Assembly: GCA_947304585.1 (NCBI GenBank)
Contig: CAMZBI010000007.1
Location: forward strand, 1 to 64,000
Direction: 5' to 3'
DNA from: an uncultured Clostridia bacterium
GTDB lineage: Bacteria > Bacillota > Clostridia > UBA1212
Length of the DNA stretch: 64,000 nt
The first letter of the stretch is position 1; every line of letters starts with the position of its first letter. Shown here piece by piece: positions 40,908 through 50,988 of the stretch. Under the pieces are notes generated by a model that was not told the DNA's origin, ran no database searches, and saw only the letters and a list, made by a program, of their open reading frames with translations. The position numbers and the translations under genes are program-made.

Positions 40908-43565
40908 TTATTTGACCAGTTTCTTGATCCTCTCAAGCTGAGCCAGGGTCTCGTCCTTCAGGGCCTTGAACTTGGCGGCTTTTTCTCTTTCGGCGTCAAT
41001 GAGCCTTGCAGGAGCCTTGTTCACGAAGTTTTCATTGGCCAGTTTCTGGTTCACCCTGTCGATCTCAGATTCGATCTTGGCAAGTTCCTGGGTGAGTCTT
41101 TCCAGTTCCTTTGCAACATCAATGAGATCCGTAAGAGGCATATAGATCGTTGCCCCGGGGATGATGACGGAAACAGAATCCGGAGGAGCGTCCTTGTCGT
41201 CGTCTGTGACGACCACGTCCTGGGCAAAGCCAAGCCGCTTCAAAGCACCGCTTGACTCGTTTATAAGCTTGAAATTGTCCTTTTCCGTCACAAAGTAAAC
41301 AGTGGCCTTGGCGGAATTGGGAACCTTCATCTGGGTCCTGATGTTTCTTATGCCCTTAACAGCGTCGATAAGAAGCCCTATCTCCTTCTCCGCATCCTTG
41401 TCCTCAAGATTCTTGTCAAAGACAGGCCAATCGGAGATCATGATCGACTCCGCGTCTTTGAAGAGCTGCTGGTAGATCTCCTCAGTGACAAAAGGCATAA
41501 ACGGGTGGAGGAGCTTCATTGAAGTGACCAGAACCTTGTTGAGGACGTACTGGCACTCAAGACGGGTCTTGTTGTCAGCGTCAAAGAGTCTGGGCTTTAC
41601 GATCTCGATGTACCAGTCGCAGAAAAGATCCCAGATGAAATCGGTGACCTTGGTCAGTGCGACGCCAAGCTCGTACCGCTCCATGTTGTCGGTGACTTCC
41701 TTGACGGTCCGGTTGAGGCAGGAGAGTATCCACCGGTCCTCGGCGGTGAACTTCGACTTGTCGACCTTTGTGAAATCCGGGTCCTCGTCAAAATTCATAA
41801 GCACGAACCTGGTGGCGTTCCAGATCTTGTTGCCGAAGTTTCTGGCAAATTCAACCTTGGAAGTGAGGAATCTCTGGTCGTTTCCCGGGGAGTTTCCGCT
41901 GATCAGGGAGTAGCGGAGAGCATCTGTGCCGTACTCTTTGATTATCTCCAGAGGATCGATGCCGTTGCCAAGGGACTTGGACATCTTGCGGCCCAGCTCG
42001 TCTCTTACGAGACCGTGGATCATAACGTGCCTGAAGGGTATGTCGCCCATGTGCTCGATACCGGAGAATATCATTCTGGAGACCCAAAAGAATATGATGT
42101 CGTAGCCCGTGACCAGAACGTCCGTGGGATAGAAATAGGAGAGTTCAGGGGTCTTTTCCGGCCAGCCGAGAGTGGAAAAAGGCCAGAGGGCTGAGCTGAA
42201 CCAGGTGTCAAGGGTATCAGGGTCCTGCTCAAGGTTTTCGGAACCGCACTTCGGACATTTATGGGGTTCGTCTCTTGAAACAATGATCTCGCCGCAGTCC
42301 TTGCAGTAATACGCCGGGATCCTGTGGCCCCACCAGAGCTGTCTTGAGATGCACCAGTCCTGAATGTTCTCCATCCAGTTGAAGTAAATATTTTCAAACC
42401 TCTGGGGAATGAAGGAGGTTCTGCCCTCTTTCACGGCCTTTATGGCAGGCTCAGCAAGGGGCTTCATTTTCACGTACCACTGTGTGGAAACGAAAGGTTC
42501 GATGGTGGTCCTGCAGCGCTGGCAGGTGCCCACGTTGTGCTTGTACGCTTCTGTCTTAACGAGAAGACCTTCGGCCTCGAGATCTTTAACGATCTGTTTT
42601 CTGGCCTCAAAGCGGTCCATACCGCAGTATTTGCCGCCGTTTTCGTTTATAACGCCCCGGGAATCCATTATTTTGATGACTTCCAGTCCGTGCCTTGCGC
42701 CAACGTTGAAGTCGTTGGGGTCATGGGCGGGTGTGATCTTCACGGCGCCGGTTCCAAAGCCAAGCTCAACGTAATCGTCGGCAATAACAGGTATTCTTCT
42801 CCCCACCAGAGGAAGGATAAGTTCTTTTCCGACCAGGTCTTTATACTTCTCGTCCTCGGGATTTACCGCAACGGCAACGTCGCCAAGGAGAGTCTCCGGC
42901 CTTGTGGTGGCGATCATAATGTTTCCCGTTCCGTCGGCAAAGGGATAGTTTATATACCAGAAATGGCCGTCCTGCTCTTCGTAAATAACTTCAATATCAG
43001 AAATTGAAGTATTGCAGCGGGGGCACCAGTTGGTGATGCGCTCGCCCTTATAGATCAGACCTTTTTCGTAAAGTCTTACAAACACTTCTTTGACCGCATT
43101 GGAAAGTCCCTCGTCAAGGGTAAAGCGCTCTCTTTCCCAGTCGCAGGAGGAGCCAAGTTTTTTTAGCTGGTTGACGATCTTTCCGCCGTACTCCCGCTTC
43201 CAGTCCCAGGCCCTCTCAAGGAACTGTTCTCTTGTAACGTCCTCTTTTTTCAGGCCTTCCTGAGCCATCTTATCAACGATCTTTGCCTCAGTGGCAATGC
43301 TGGCATGATCCGTGCCCGGAAGCCAGAGGGTCTCAAAGCCCTGCATCCGTTTAAACCTTATGATCGCGTCCTGAAGGGTGTTGTCAAGAGCATGGCCCAT
43401 GTGGAGCTGTCCCGTGATGTTCGGCGGGGGAATGACAATGGTAAAAGGTTTTTTGTCGGGGTCGACGACAGCGTGAAAATACCCTTTTTCAAGCCAGTTG
43501 GCGTAAATTCTGTCCTCGGACTGTCCGGGATCATATGACTTGGGCATATTTTCAATAGCTTTCAT
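40908..43565 (-). CDS. valS: Valine-tRNA ligase
   Basis: Class I aminoacyl-tRNA synthetase that charges tRNA-Val and edits threonine. The catalytic core has PPPNITGQLHMGHA (HIGH) and GRKMSKSLG (KMSKS); the editing domain lies between; a zinc-type CKDC...CPKC insert is present near residue 425; the anticodon-binding helical domain and the C-terminal coiled coil (about 815-885) that contacts the tRNA elbow are complete. ATG at 43565 has GGAGG eight bases before it, so the TTG 15 bases upstream is not used. No T-box leader is visible between the promoter and the gene. Confidence 0.97.
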   Translation of the reverse strand: MKAIENMPKSYDPGQSEDRIYANWLEKGYFHAVVDPDKKPFTIVIPPPNITGQLHMGHALDNTLQDAIIRFKRMQGFETLWLPGTDHASIATEAKIVDKMAQEGLKKEDVTREQFLERAWDWKREYGGKIVNQLKKLGSSCDWERERFTLDEGLSNAVKEVFVRLYEKGLIYKGERITNWCPRCNTSISDIEVIYEEQDGHFWYINYPFADGTGNIMIATTRPETLLGDVAVAVNPEDEKYKDLVGKELILPLVGRRIPVIADDYVELGFGTGAVKITPAHDPNDFNVGARHGLEVIKIMDSRGVINENGGKYCGMDRFEARKQIVKDLEAEGLLVKTEAYKHNVGTCQRCRTTIEPFVSTQWYVKMKPLAEPAIKAVKEGRTSFIPQRFENIYFNWMENIQDWCISRQLWWGHRIPAYYCKDCGEIIVSRDEPHKCPKCGSENLEQDPDTLDTWFSSALWPFSTLGWPEKTPELSYFYPTDVLVTGYDIIFFWVSRMIFSGIEHMGDIPFRHVMIHGLVRDELGRKMSKSLGNGIDPLEIIKEYGTDALRYSLISGNSPGNDQRFLTSKVEFARNFGNKIWNATRFVLMNFDEDPDFTKVDKSKFTAEDRWILSCLNRTVKEVTDNMERYELGVALTKVTDFIWDLFCDWYIEIVKPRLFDADNKTRLECQYVLNKVLVTSMKLLHPFMPFVTEEIYQQLFKDAESIMISDWPVFDKNLEDKDAEKEIGLLIDAVKGIRNIRTQMKVPNSAKATVYFVTEKDNFKLINESSGALKRLGFAQDVVVTDDDKDAPPDSVSVIIPGATIYMPLTDLIDVAKELERLTQELAKIESEIDRVNQKLANENFVNKAPARLIDAEREKAAKFKALKDETLAQLERIKKLVK

Positions 43566-43621
43566 TTTCAAATCCTCCAAAAAAAGAAAATCCGGCTTTA
43601 TCTCATCCGGCCTTATAAAAT

Positions 43622-43650
43622 ATTATAAATATAAGGCGGTTATAAGTCAA
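43622..43650 (-). promoter_or_regulatory. Promoter of valS
   Basis: TTGACT and TATAAT on the minus strand with a 17-bp spacer, giving a leader of about 50 bases that contains two CCGG-centred words and no T-box consensus. Bases 43651-43820 upstream are unexplained. Confidence 0.72.
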
Positions 43651-43820
43651 GTAACTACAATAAGGGAACTCCCAAGTCGGTAGTGGATTCATAGACATGA
43701 AATCTATACCTCAAGTAGTCTCCAAGATAAGGACTGGGTTTCAGACTTATCTGAAATGAAAATACTTTGCTTCCTTTAAACCAATAACACTTTACACAAA
43801 TGAGCAGAACTATAACATGC

Positions 43821-43843
43821 AAAAAGGCGCCGTTTCCGGCGCC
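43821..43843 (-). terminator. Rho-independent terminator of groEL
   Basis: Minus-strand stem GGCGCCG/CGGCGCC with a GAAA loop followed by TTTTT, 27 bases past the groEL stop. Confidence 0.92.
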
Positions 43844-43869
43844 TCTCAGTCAGTATTATTCTATAGGCA

Positions 43870-45519
<1,650 letters not shown>

Positions 45520-45544
45520 CTAAGGTTTGATATCTTTGATCTCT

Positions 45545-45835
45545 TCAGTCTTCGACAACCGCGAGAAGATCGCTCTGTCTGATAATACTGTATGTCTCTC
45601 CGTCAAGTTTGACTTCGGTTCCGGCATACTTGTTGATCATAACTTTATCGCCGGGTTTGACTTCCATGGGAATAAGCTTTCCGTTATCGTCTCTTCCGCC
45701 GGGTCCCACTGCCACAACGATGGCGTAGTCCTGTTTTTCCTTGGCGTTTCCGGTAAGGATAAGGCCGCCCTTGGATTTTGTCTCAAGGTCAAGCATTTTA
45801 ATAACTATTTTGTCACTCAAAGGTCTGATATTCAT
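45545..45835 (-). CDS. groES: Co-chaperonin GroES
   Basis: The 96-residue lid of the GroEL chamber. It has the conserved start IRPLSDKIVIK, the mobile loop KSKGGLILTGNAKEKQ that contacts GroEL, and the terminal strand YSIIRQSDLLAVVED. First gene of the groESL operon, preceded by a GGAGG ribosome site, a CIRCE and a promoter. Confidence 0.98.
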   Translation of the reverse strand: MNIRPLSDKIVIKMLDLETKSKGGLILTGNAKEKQDYAIVVAVGPGGRDDNGKLIPMEVKPGDKVMINKYAGTEVKLDGETYSIIRQSDLLAVVED

Positions 45836-45889
45836 ATTTTCCTCCTTGTTTATCAGCCGGAATCACAGCTGTTATGTATTTGTTTGGTT

Positions 45890-45916
45890 TTAGCACTCGA
45901 AGTGGCCAAGTGCTAA
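45890..45916 (-). promoter_or_regulatory. CIRCE operator of groESL
   Basis: TTAGCACTC-N9-AAGTGCTAA on the plus strand, the HrcA operator with a single mismatch in one arm (A in place of G). It lies just downstream of the groES -10 box, as at hrcA. Confidence 0.93.
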
Positions 45917-45924
45917 CAACGCCA

Positions 45925-45952
45925 ATTATACTACAAATTATTTCCTTTTCAA
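45925..45952 (-). promoter_or_regulatory. Promoter of groESL
   Basis: TTGAAA and TATAAT with a 16-bp spacer on the minus strand, immediately before the CIRCE element. It lies in the 48-base stretch after the pcrA stop codon. Confidence 0.85.
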
Positions 45953-45999
45953 CCCCTTAAAACGACTTTTTCGGGTTTAAAGAATTTTTAAGGGTTCGT

Positions 46000-48471
46000 C
46001 TAAAGCTTTTTCAGCTTTGTATACTTCATGGCGAACCGCTTCATACCATATTTTTCAAACAGGATCTCGCATATCCTGTCGTCATTGTCGCCGCTTACCT
46101 CTCCCTCGATGGAAGTAACTGTGCCCTCCCCGTATTTGGGATGAGCCACCCGGTCTCCCGGTTTAATGTCCTTGTCCCCGGCCTTGGCGCCAAGCCTTGC
46201 CTCTTCAAGCTTTACAGATGTCGATGAAGCCTCCGGCCTGTTGTTTGAAGCCTTGGATGAGGACCCGCTTGATCTGCCAAAGAAACCGGAGTCAAAGGAA
46301 GAGCTGTCTGATCTTTTGGAGCCGTAGCCTCCGCTTTTCTCTCCGTAACCGTATCCGCTGCCCGAACCATATCCCGAGCCGTAGCCGGATCCTCCCCGTC
46401 TGCCGTAGCCGTAGCCAAAGCCCTGGTTCTCCGAATCACCGTAGGTGAGGTGATCGCCTCTTTCACCGTAGCTGGGGTATCCTGAATAGCCCGTTCTTGG
46501 GGGCGTCCCGCTGATCTCCTCGCCAAAGTAATTGACAGTCTTGCAATTCTCTTTTGGGATATCTCTCAAAAACTCCGAGGGCTGGGCAAATTTCGTCTGG
46601 CCGTAGAGCATCCGCTCTTTTACGCAGCTAAGATAGAGCCTTTCCTTGGCCCTGGTGACTGCCACGTAGCAGAGCCTCCGCTCTTCGTCGGTATTGCCCT
46701 CTTCAACTGCCCTTGACGAAGGAAAAACGCCCTCCTCCATGGCGACCACAAACACCACGGGAAATTCAAGGCCCTTGCTGCTGTGGACTGTCATCATGGT
46801 CACGGTGTTATTGGTGTCGTCATCTTCCTTATCCATATCGGTGGAGAGAGATACGTGCTGGAGAAAACCTGACAGAGAATCCTCAAGCATGGGGTCGTTT
46901 TCAAGGCTTGCAACGTAATCCTTGGCAACGGTGATGAACTCTTTGAGGTTGCCGCAGCGGTCCTCGTTCTTTTCTTTATCCGTGACCTCGTAGAATGCCA
47001 GAAGCCCCATGTGATTTAGGACTTTCTCTACAAATACGGGAATTTCGATATCAGGTAGGAGGCTGTAAAGCTCATTGAAGTCATTGGAGAACTGATCCAA
47101 TGCAATGGCGTACCTTGAAAGTTCCGGGTAGTCCCTTATATGAGAAATGACGTCCATTGGCGAGCAGTTCTCGCGGCCGGCTATCGAGAGTACAGTCTGA
47201 ACGCCCTTGTCGCCCACAGAACGTTTGGGAACGTTGACAACATTGACAAAGGCATTGGCGTCCCTGGGGTTGTCAAAAAGTCTAAGGTAGTTTATGAGGA
47301 CCTTGATCTCCACACGCTCGTAGAATTTCATGCCTCCGAAGATCCTGTTGGGGATGCCCCGGCGCATAAATTCGGACTCGAGAAACTGGGAAAGCGCATT
47401 CGCCCTGTAGAGGACGGCAATATCTTTAAAGTCATACTTTCCGCTATCGACAAGCCTTAGTATCTCTCCTGCCACAAACCTGCTCTCGTCAAGCTGGGTC
47501 TCCCCGGTGAACCTGACTATCTTTTCTCCGCCGGAGCTGGCTGTCCAGAGTTTTTTCTGTTTGCGGCTGCCGTTGTTGCCGGAAATGATGCTGTTGGCGG
47601 CTGCAAGAATATTTTTGGTGGAGCGGTAGTTCTGCTCAAGTTTAATCACGACGCAGTCTGGGAAATCCTTCTCGAAGCTCAGTATGTTGTTTATATCGGC
47701 GCCCCTGAAGGCATAAATGCTCTGATCGTCGTCTCCCACAACGCAAATATTTCCGTGGGCCGAAAGCATTCTCACCAGGTTGTACTGAACCTTGTTTGTG
47801 TCCTGATACTCGTCCACCATTATATATTTAAAGCGGTTTCTGTAAAACTCGCAGACGTCGGGATTGTTTTTGAACAGCTTTACGGCGTTGAGAAGCATGT
47901 CGTCAAAGTCCATGGCGTTGTTCTCAAGCATCTTTTTGTCGTAAAGTCTGTAAACTTTCAGGAGCAGTCTTTCAAAGGGGCTGGTCTTGTCCATCGACAT
48001 TGCAAAATCGTCCGGAAACACCATGTCGTTTTTGAGTTTCGAAATGGAAGCCCTGTAGATTGCGGGATTTTCCCGTTTGGGATCGATCTCCAGTTCTTTG
48101 AAACACTCTTTAATGATCCTCTCGGAATCCTTCTCGTCGTATACCACAAAAGACGAGGTGTAGCCACAAAGCTCCGCCCTGTCTCTTAGTATCCTGCCGC
48201 AGAATCTGTGAAAGGTGCTCATAAAGACGCCGACAGCGTTTTCACCAAGGATCTTTTCAACCCTCTCACGCATCTCGTTGGCGGCTTTGTTTGTAAAAGT
48301 TATGGCAAGGATATTGTAGGGGTTTACGCCGAATTCCTCGATAAGATAGGCGATTCTGTAGGTAATGACCCTGGTCTTTCCGCTTCCGGCTCCCGCAAGT
48401 ATCAAAACAGGACCGTCCTTTGTGGTGACAGCTTTATACTGCTCGGGGTTGAGTTCGTTCTTGTAATCCAT
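46000..48471 (-). CDS. pcrA: ATP-dependent DNA helicase PcrA/UvrD
   Basis: A 3'-5' superfamily I helicase for repair and removal of obstacles at forks. Walker A LAGAGSGKTRV (about 27-37), motif II DEYQDT, GDDDQSIYAFRGA, the QNYRS motif and VHSSKGLEFP, and TRAKERLYL are in order. At 823 residues it is longer than usual because of a low-complexity insert (about 670-740) made of Gly/Tyr/Ser repeats such as YGSGYGSGSGYGYG, followed by the conserved C-terminal Tudor-like domain (DRVAHPKYGEGTV) that binds RNA polymerase in PcrA. It follows rlmB by nine bases and ends the mutL-side cluster. Confidence 0.96.
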   Translation of the reverse strand: MDYKNELNPEQYKAVTTKDGPVLILAGAGSGKTRVITYRIAYLIEEFGVNPYNILAITFTNKAANEMRERVEKILGENAVGVFMSTFHRFCGRILRDRAELCGYTSSFVVYDEKDSERIIKECFKELEIDPKRENPAIYRASISKLKNDMVFPDDFAMSMDKTSPFERLLLKVYRLYDKKMLENNAMDFDDMLLNAVKLFKNNPDVCEFYRNRFKYIMVDEYQDTNKVQYNLVRMLSAHGNICVVGDDDQSIYAFRGADINNILSFEKDFPDCVVIKLEQNYRSTKNILAAANSIISGNNGSRKQKKLWTASSGGEKIVRFTGETQLDESRFVAGEILRLVDSGKYDFKDIAVLYRANALSQFLESEFMRRGIPNRIFGGMKFYERVEIKVLINYLRLFDNPRDANAFVNVVNVPKRSVGDKGVQTVLSIAGRENCSPMDVISHIRDYPELSRYAIALDQFSNDFNELYSLLPDIEIPVFVEKVLNHMGLLAFYEVTDKEKNEDRCGNLKEFITVAKDYVASLENDPMLEDSLSGFLQHVSLSTDMDKEDDDTNNTVTMMTVHSSKGLEFPVVFVVAMEEGVFPSSRAVEEGNTDEERRLCYVAVTRAKERLYLSCVKERMLYGQTKFAQPSEFLRDIPKENCKTVNYFGEEISGTPPRTGYSGYPSYGERGDHLTYGDSENQGFGYGYGRRGGSGYGSGYGSGSGYGYGEKSGGYGSKRSDSSSFDSGFFGRSSGSSSKASNNRPEASSTSVKLEEARLGAKAGDKDIKPGDRVAHPKYGEGTVTSIEGEVSGDNDDRICEILFEKYGMKRFAMKYTKLKKL

Positions 48472-48480
48472 ATTGTAAAG

Positions 48481-49293
48481 TTACTTCTTGTTTCTCTGTT
48501 TAAAAGCTTCGTAAAGCACAACGCCTGCCGCAACCGACGCATTAAGGGATGAAACGTCTCCGGCCATCGGAATGCTGACGGTAAAGTCGCATTTTTCGGC
48601 AACAAGTCTGCCCATGCCTGCTCCCTCATTGCCAATGACTATTGCAACCGGTCCTGTGAGATCGGCGTTGTAAAAGCTTGTCTTGCCGTCCGCAGCTGTG
48701 CCTATGATCCAGAGTCCTTTTTTCTTAAGGTCTTCAATCTCGCTCACTATGCTTGGAACTCTTGCAACTTTTACATAGCTCACAGCCCCCGAGGATGCCT
48801 TGGCAACAGCACCCGTAAGAGGAACCGCCCTTCTCTTGGGAATGATAATACCGTGAGCTCCCACCGCGTCGGCTGTCCTTATGATGGCGCCGAGATTTCC
48901 GGCGTCCTGGATCTCGTCAAGGATTATGACAAAGGGATCTTCACCTTTTCCCGCCGCGAAGGCAAGGATGTCGTCAACTTCCGCATAGTCGGCTGCTGCG
49001 ACGTAAGCCGCAACGCCCTGGTGATTCACGTTTCCGCAGATCTCGTCAAGCTTCTGCTTCGACTGTTTGACCACCACAACGTTCTGCTCTTTGGCAAGGG
49101 CAATGATCTCACCGAGGCTTCCCGACATCTCTCCGCAAAAATGGATCTTGTTAATGGACCTTCCTGCTTTCAGGGCCTCCATTACCGAATTCCTTCCGTA
49201 AATTATCTCGCCTGAGGTGTCTGTGCCGACCAAAGGTCTTTCGCTGTCCCGGTTTTTGTGCGGGGTGTTAGGTTTGTATCGTCCGTAGCTCAT
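48481..49293 (-). CDS. rlmB: 23S rRNA 2'-O-ribose methyltransferase, TrmH family
   Basis: A SPOUT-fold RNA methyltransferase of 270 residues with the N-terminal substrate-binding domain (IIYGRNSVMEALKAG) and the knotted catalytic domain: motif 1 LDEIQDAGNLGAIIRTADA with the catalytic arginine, motif 2 VIGNEGAGM, motif 3 SIPMAGDVSSLNASVAA. This matches RlmB, which methylates G2251 of 23S rRNA, and its neighbours (mrnC upstream) are those seen in Bacillota. Related enzymes act on other sites, so the exact nucleotide is inferred. The bases before its ATG are repeat island H and contain no Shine-Dalgarno sequence. Confidence 0.87.
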   Translation of the reverse strand: MSYGRYKPNTPHKNRDSERPLVGTDTSGEIIYGRNSVMEALKAGRSINKIHFCGEMSGSLGEIIALAKEQNVVVVKQSKQKLDEICGNVNHQGVAAYVAAADYAEVDDILAFAAGKGEDPFVIILDEIQDAGNLGAIIRTADAVGAHGIIIPKRRAVPLTGAVAKASSGAVSYVKVARVPSIVSEIEDLKKKGLWIIGTAADGKTSFYNADLTGPVAIVIGNEGAGMGRLVAEKCDFTVSIPMAGDVSSLNASVAAGVVLYEAFKQRNKK

Positions 49294-49366
49294 GATGTAA
49301 TTAATAGTTAAGAGTGAATAGTGATTGGTTGTCAGTGAAGAGTGAAGAGTTGCGGTCTTCAGGCTT
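49294..49366. repeat. Intergenic mosaic repeat island H
   Basis: A short, 72-base island inside the mrnC-rlmB gap, carrying TTAATAGTTAAGAGTGAATAGTG and GTCAGTGAAGAGTGAAGAGTTGCGG on the plus strand. It covers all bases between the two genes and is the only spacer before rlmB. Confidence 0.75.
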
Positions 49367-49794
49367 CAGTGGTTGGCATTTGATATAAAAGCGGAAACAG
49401 GCTCAAGGCACAGTTGCAGTATTTCGTTAAGCCGCCAGTCCTGTCCTGACAACTCAAGATACCCGAGAAGAGCCTCAAATCCGGTGGCTTTAAAGTAGTC
49501 TTCAGGCTCCGCATTTTTGGGGAGCGAATGGGGTTTGGCGTTGATGCCCCGCCGGAGGACTGACAGTTCTTTCTCGCTGAGATGTGGGATGACCGTCTCA
49601 AGGATCTTTGCCTGGGCGCCGCAGTTTACGGCAGCCGCAGATACTTTGTGAAGCTTGTGGGCTTTGGCCCCGGGGATCATTGAAACAGCCAGTTCTCTCA
49701 CAAACCTTTCGAAAACCGCATCGCCGATAAACGCCAATGAAAGGCTGTTATTCAGTTCCGCTTTTTCATCGGTAAACTCTTGAAAGACAGGCAT
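49366..49794 (-). CDS. mrnC: Mini-ribonuclease III
   Basis: A 142-residue dimeric RNase III catalytic domain without the double-stranded RNA-binding domain; in B. subtilis it matures 23S rRNA ends. The signature LSLAFIGDAVFERFVR contains the metal-binding Asp, and YFKATGFEALLGYLEL is the second conserved helix (E in xEALLGYL). ATG at 49794 is chosen because GGAGG lies six bases before it and because a strong promoter at 49851-49880 would exclude any longer start. It lies between miaA and rlmB. Confidence 0.92.
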   Translation of the reverse strand: MPVFQEFTDEKAELNNSLSLAFIGDAVFERFVRELAVSMIPGAKAHKLHKVSAAAVNCGAQAKILETVIPHLSEKELSVLRRGINAKPHSLPKNAEPEDYFKATGFEALLGYLELSGQDWRLNEILQLCLEPVSAFISNANH

Positions 49795-49850
49795 TTCGGG
49801 CCTCCGGGTCAAAACAAATAGTACTGCAACCGCATCTTCGGCGCCACGCA

Positions 49851-49880
49851 ATTATACTCCTCAAAGGGTGCTTTTGTCAA
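49851..49880 (-). promoter_or_regulatory. Promoter of mrnC-rlmB-pcrA
   Basis: TTGACA and TATAAT with an 18-bp spacer on the minus strand, in the 193-base gap after miaA. It shows that the downstream genes have a transcript separate from mutL-miaA. Confidence 0.82.
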
Positions 49881-49987
49881 TGAATGAAGAACGCTCCGGA
49901 AGCATGAAACAAAGACGCATCCGGGCATTGGCGAATGAATAAAATTGTGCAAAAACAGGAAAATTCAGATGCTCAGGAAAGACTTGT

Positions 49988-50986
49988 TCAGATAAATACG
50001 ACTCCGGGAGTTTTTTTGAACCAGGTGATCTGGCGCTTGGCGTATCTTCTGGTGTCCTGCTTGATCTTCTCAAAAGCAAGATCAATGTCCAAGGGTTCGC
50101 TTTCAGACCTCAGAGAAGAGAGCTCCGGAAAGTCAAGAAAAGGGATGAGCTCTTTGTAGCCTATGGCCGAAAGAGCGGTGAGTTTCAGAATGTCGAGACT
50201 TTCAACAGACTCAGCGGGAACGTTATTTCTGCAGGCCTCGTAGACTTTGGCGGCTTCCGTGAAAAGACCTTTTTCTCTCATCAGGTCTACTCTCTCGTTT
50301 ATGCGGCGGTAAAGCTCATCTCTTTCCGGCTGAATGCAGTATATCAGATAGTTTACGTCAGGGGCGCTCACAAGGGATTCCCGGTCTCTGGTCATTCTGT
50401 CCTTCCCTGTAATAAAATACAGGCAGAGGGCTCTGTAAACTCTTTTGACGTTGTTTTTGTGGATCTCGGCAGCCGCATCGGGATCGTATTTAAGGAGAAG
50501 ACTGTAAAGAGCCTCTTTGTCTCCGGAGCTGAAATAGCCGTCACACTTTTCTTTTTCTTCTTTAAAAGCCTCGGAATAAAAAGTTCCCTCGGGTTCATCG
50601 GTGTAGAGGCGGTTGTCAACAAGGCTGTTGACGTAAAGTCCTGTGCCCCCGCAAATGACCGGGACCTTGACTCTTCCTAAAATATCGCCAATGCATCGCT
50701 CCGCATCCCTCTTGTAAAGGAAGGCGTTGTAGTTTTCCCAGGGATCGATGACGTCGATCATATGGTGGGGGACCTGCTCCATCTCAGCAAGGGACGGTTT
50801 AGCGGTGCCTATATCCATCATCCTGTATATCTGCATTGAGTCGCAGGAAACGATCTCCCCTCCGACGAGGCTGCAGAGTTCCATCGCCAGAGAGGACTTT
50901 CCGGAAGCTGTGGGACCGCAGATGATGACCGCAGTCCGCTCCCCGGCGTTTCTGTATTCCGATGCGATTTTTAAAGCGGCTTCCAT
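49988..50986 (-). CDS. miaA: tRNA dimethylallyltransferase
   Basis: MiaA transfers a dimethylallyl group to N6 of A37 in tRNAs reading UNN codons. The P-loop CGPTASGKSSL (about 23-33), the DSMQIYRMMDIGTAKP substrate motif, HHMIDV and the GGTGLYV catalytic motif are conserved, and the C-terminal part includes WFKKTPGV. Length 332 is slightly above the 310 of relatives. It follows mutL by two bases, an order common in Bacillota (mutS-mutL-miaA); mutS is not in the window. Confidence 0.96.
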   Translation of the reverse strand: MEAALKIASEYRNAGERTAVIICGPTASGKSSLAMELCSLVGGEIVSCDSMQIYRMMDIGTAKPSLAEMEQVPHHMIDVIDPWENYNAFLYKRDAERCIGDILGRVKVPVICGGTGLYVNSLVDNRLYTDEPEGTFYSEAFKEEKEKCDGYFSSGDKEALYSLLLKYDPDAAAEIHKNNVKRVYRALCLYFITGKDRMTRDRESLVSAPDVNYLIYCIQPERDELYRRINERVDLMREKGLFTEAAKVYEACRNNVPAESVESLDILKLTALSAIGYKELIPFLDFPELSSLRSESEPLDIDLAFEKIKQDTRRYAKRQITWFKKTPGVVFI

Positions 50987-50988
50987 GG

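Noticed and set aside
43566..43800. Possible T-box riboswitch upstream of valS
   Set aside because: No T-box sequence (TGGNACCGCG), specifier loop or antiterminator pairing was found, and the promoter at 43622 leaves a leader of only about 50 bases.
45951..45998. Terminator for pcrA in the groES promoter region
   Set aside because: AACCCTTAAAA and TTTTAAGGGGTT can pair with a bulge, but there is no U-run after the stem and the second arm overlaps the groES -35 box.
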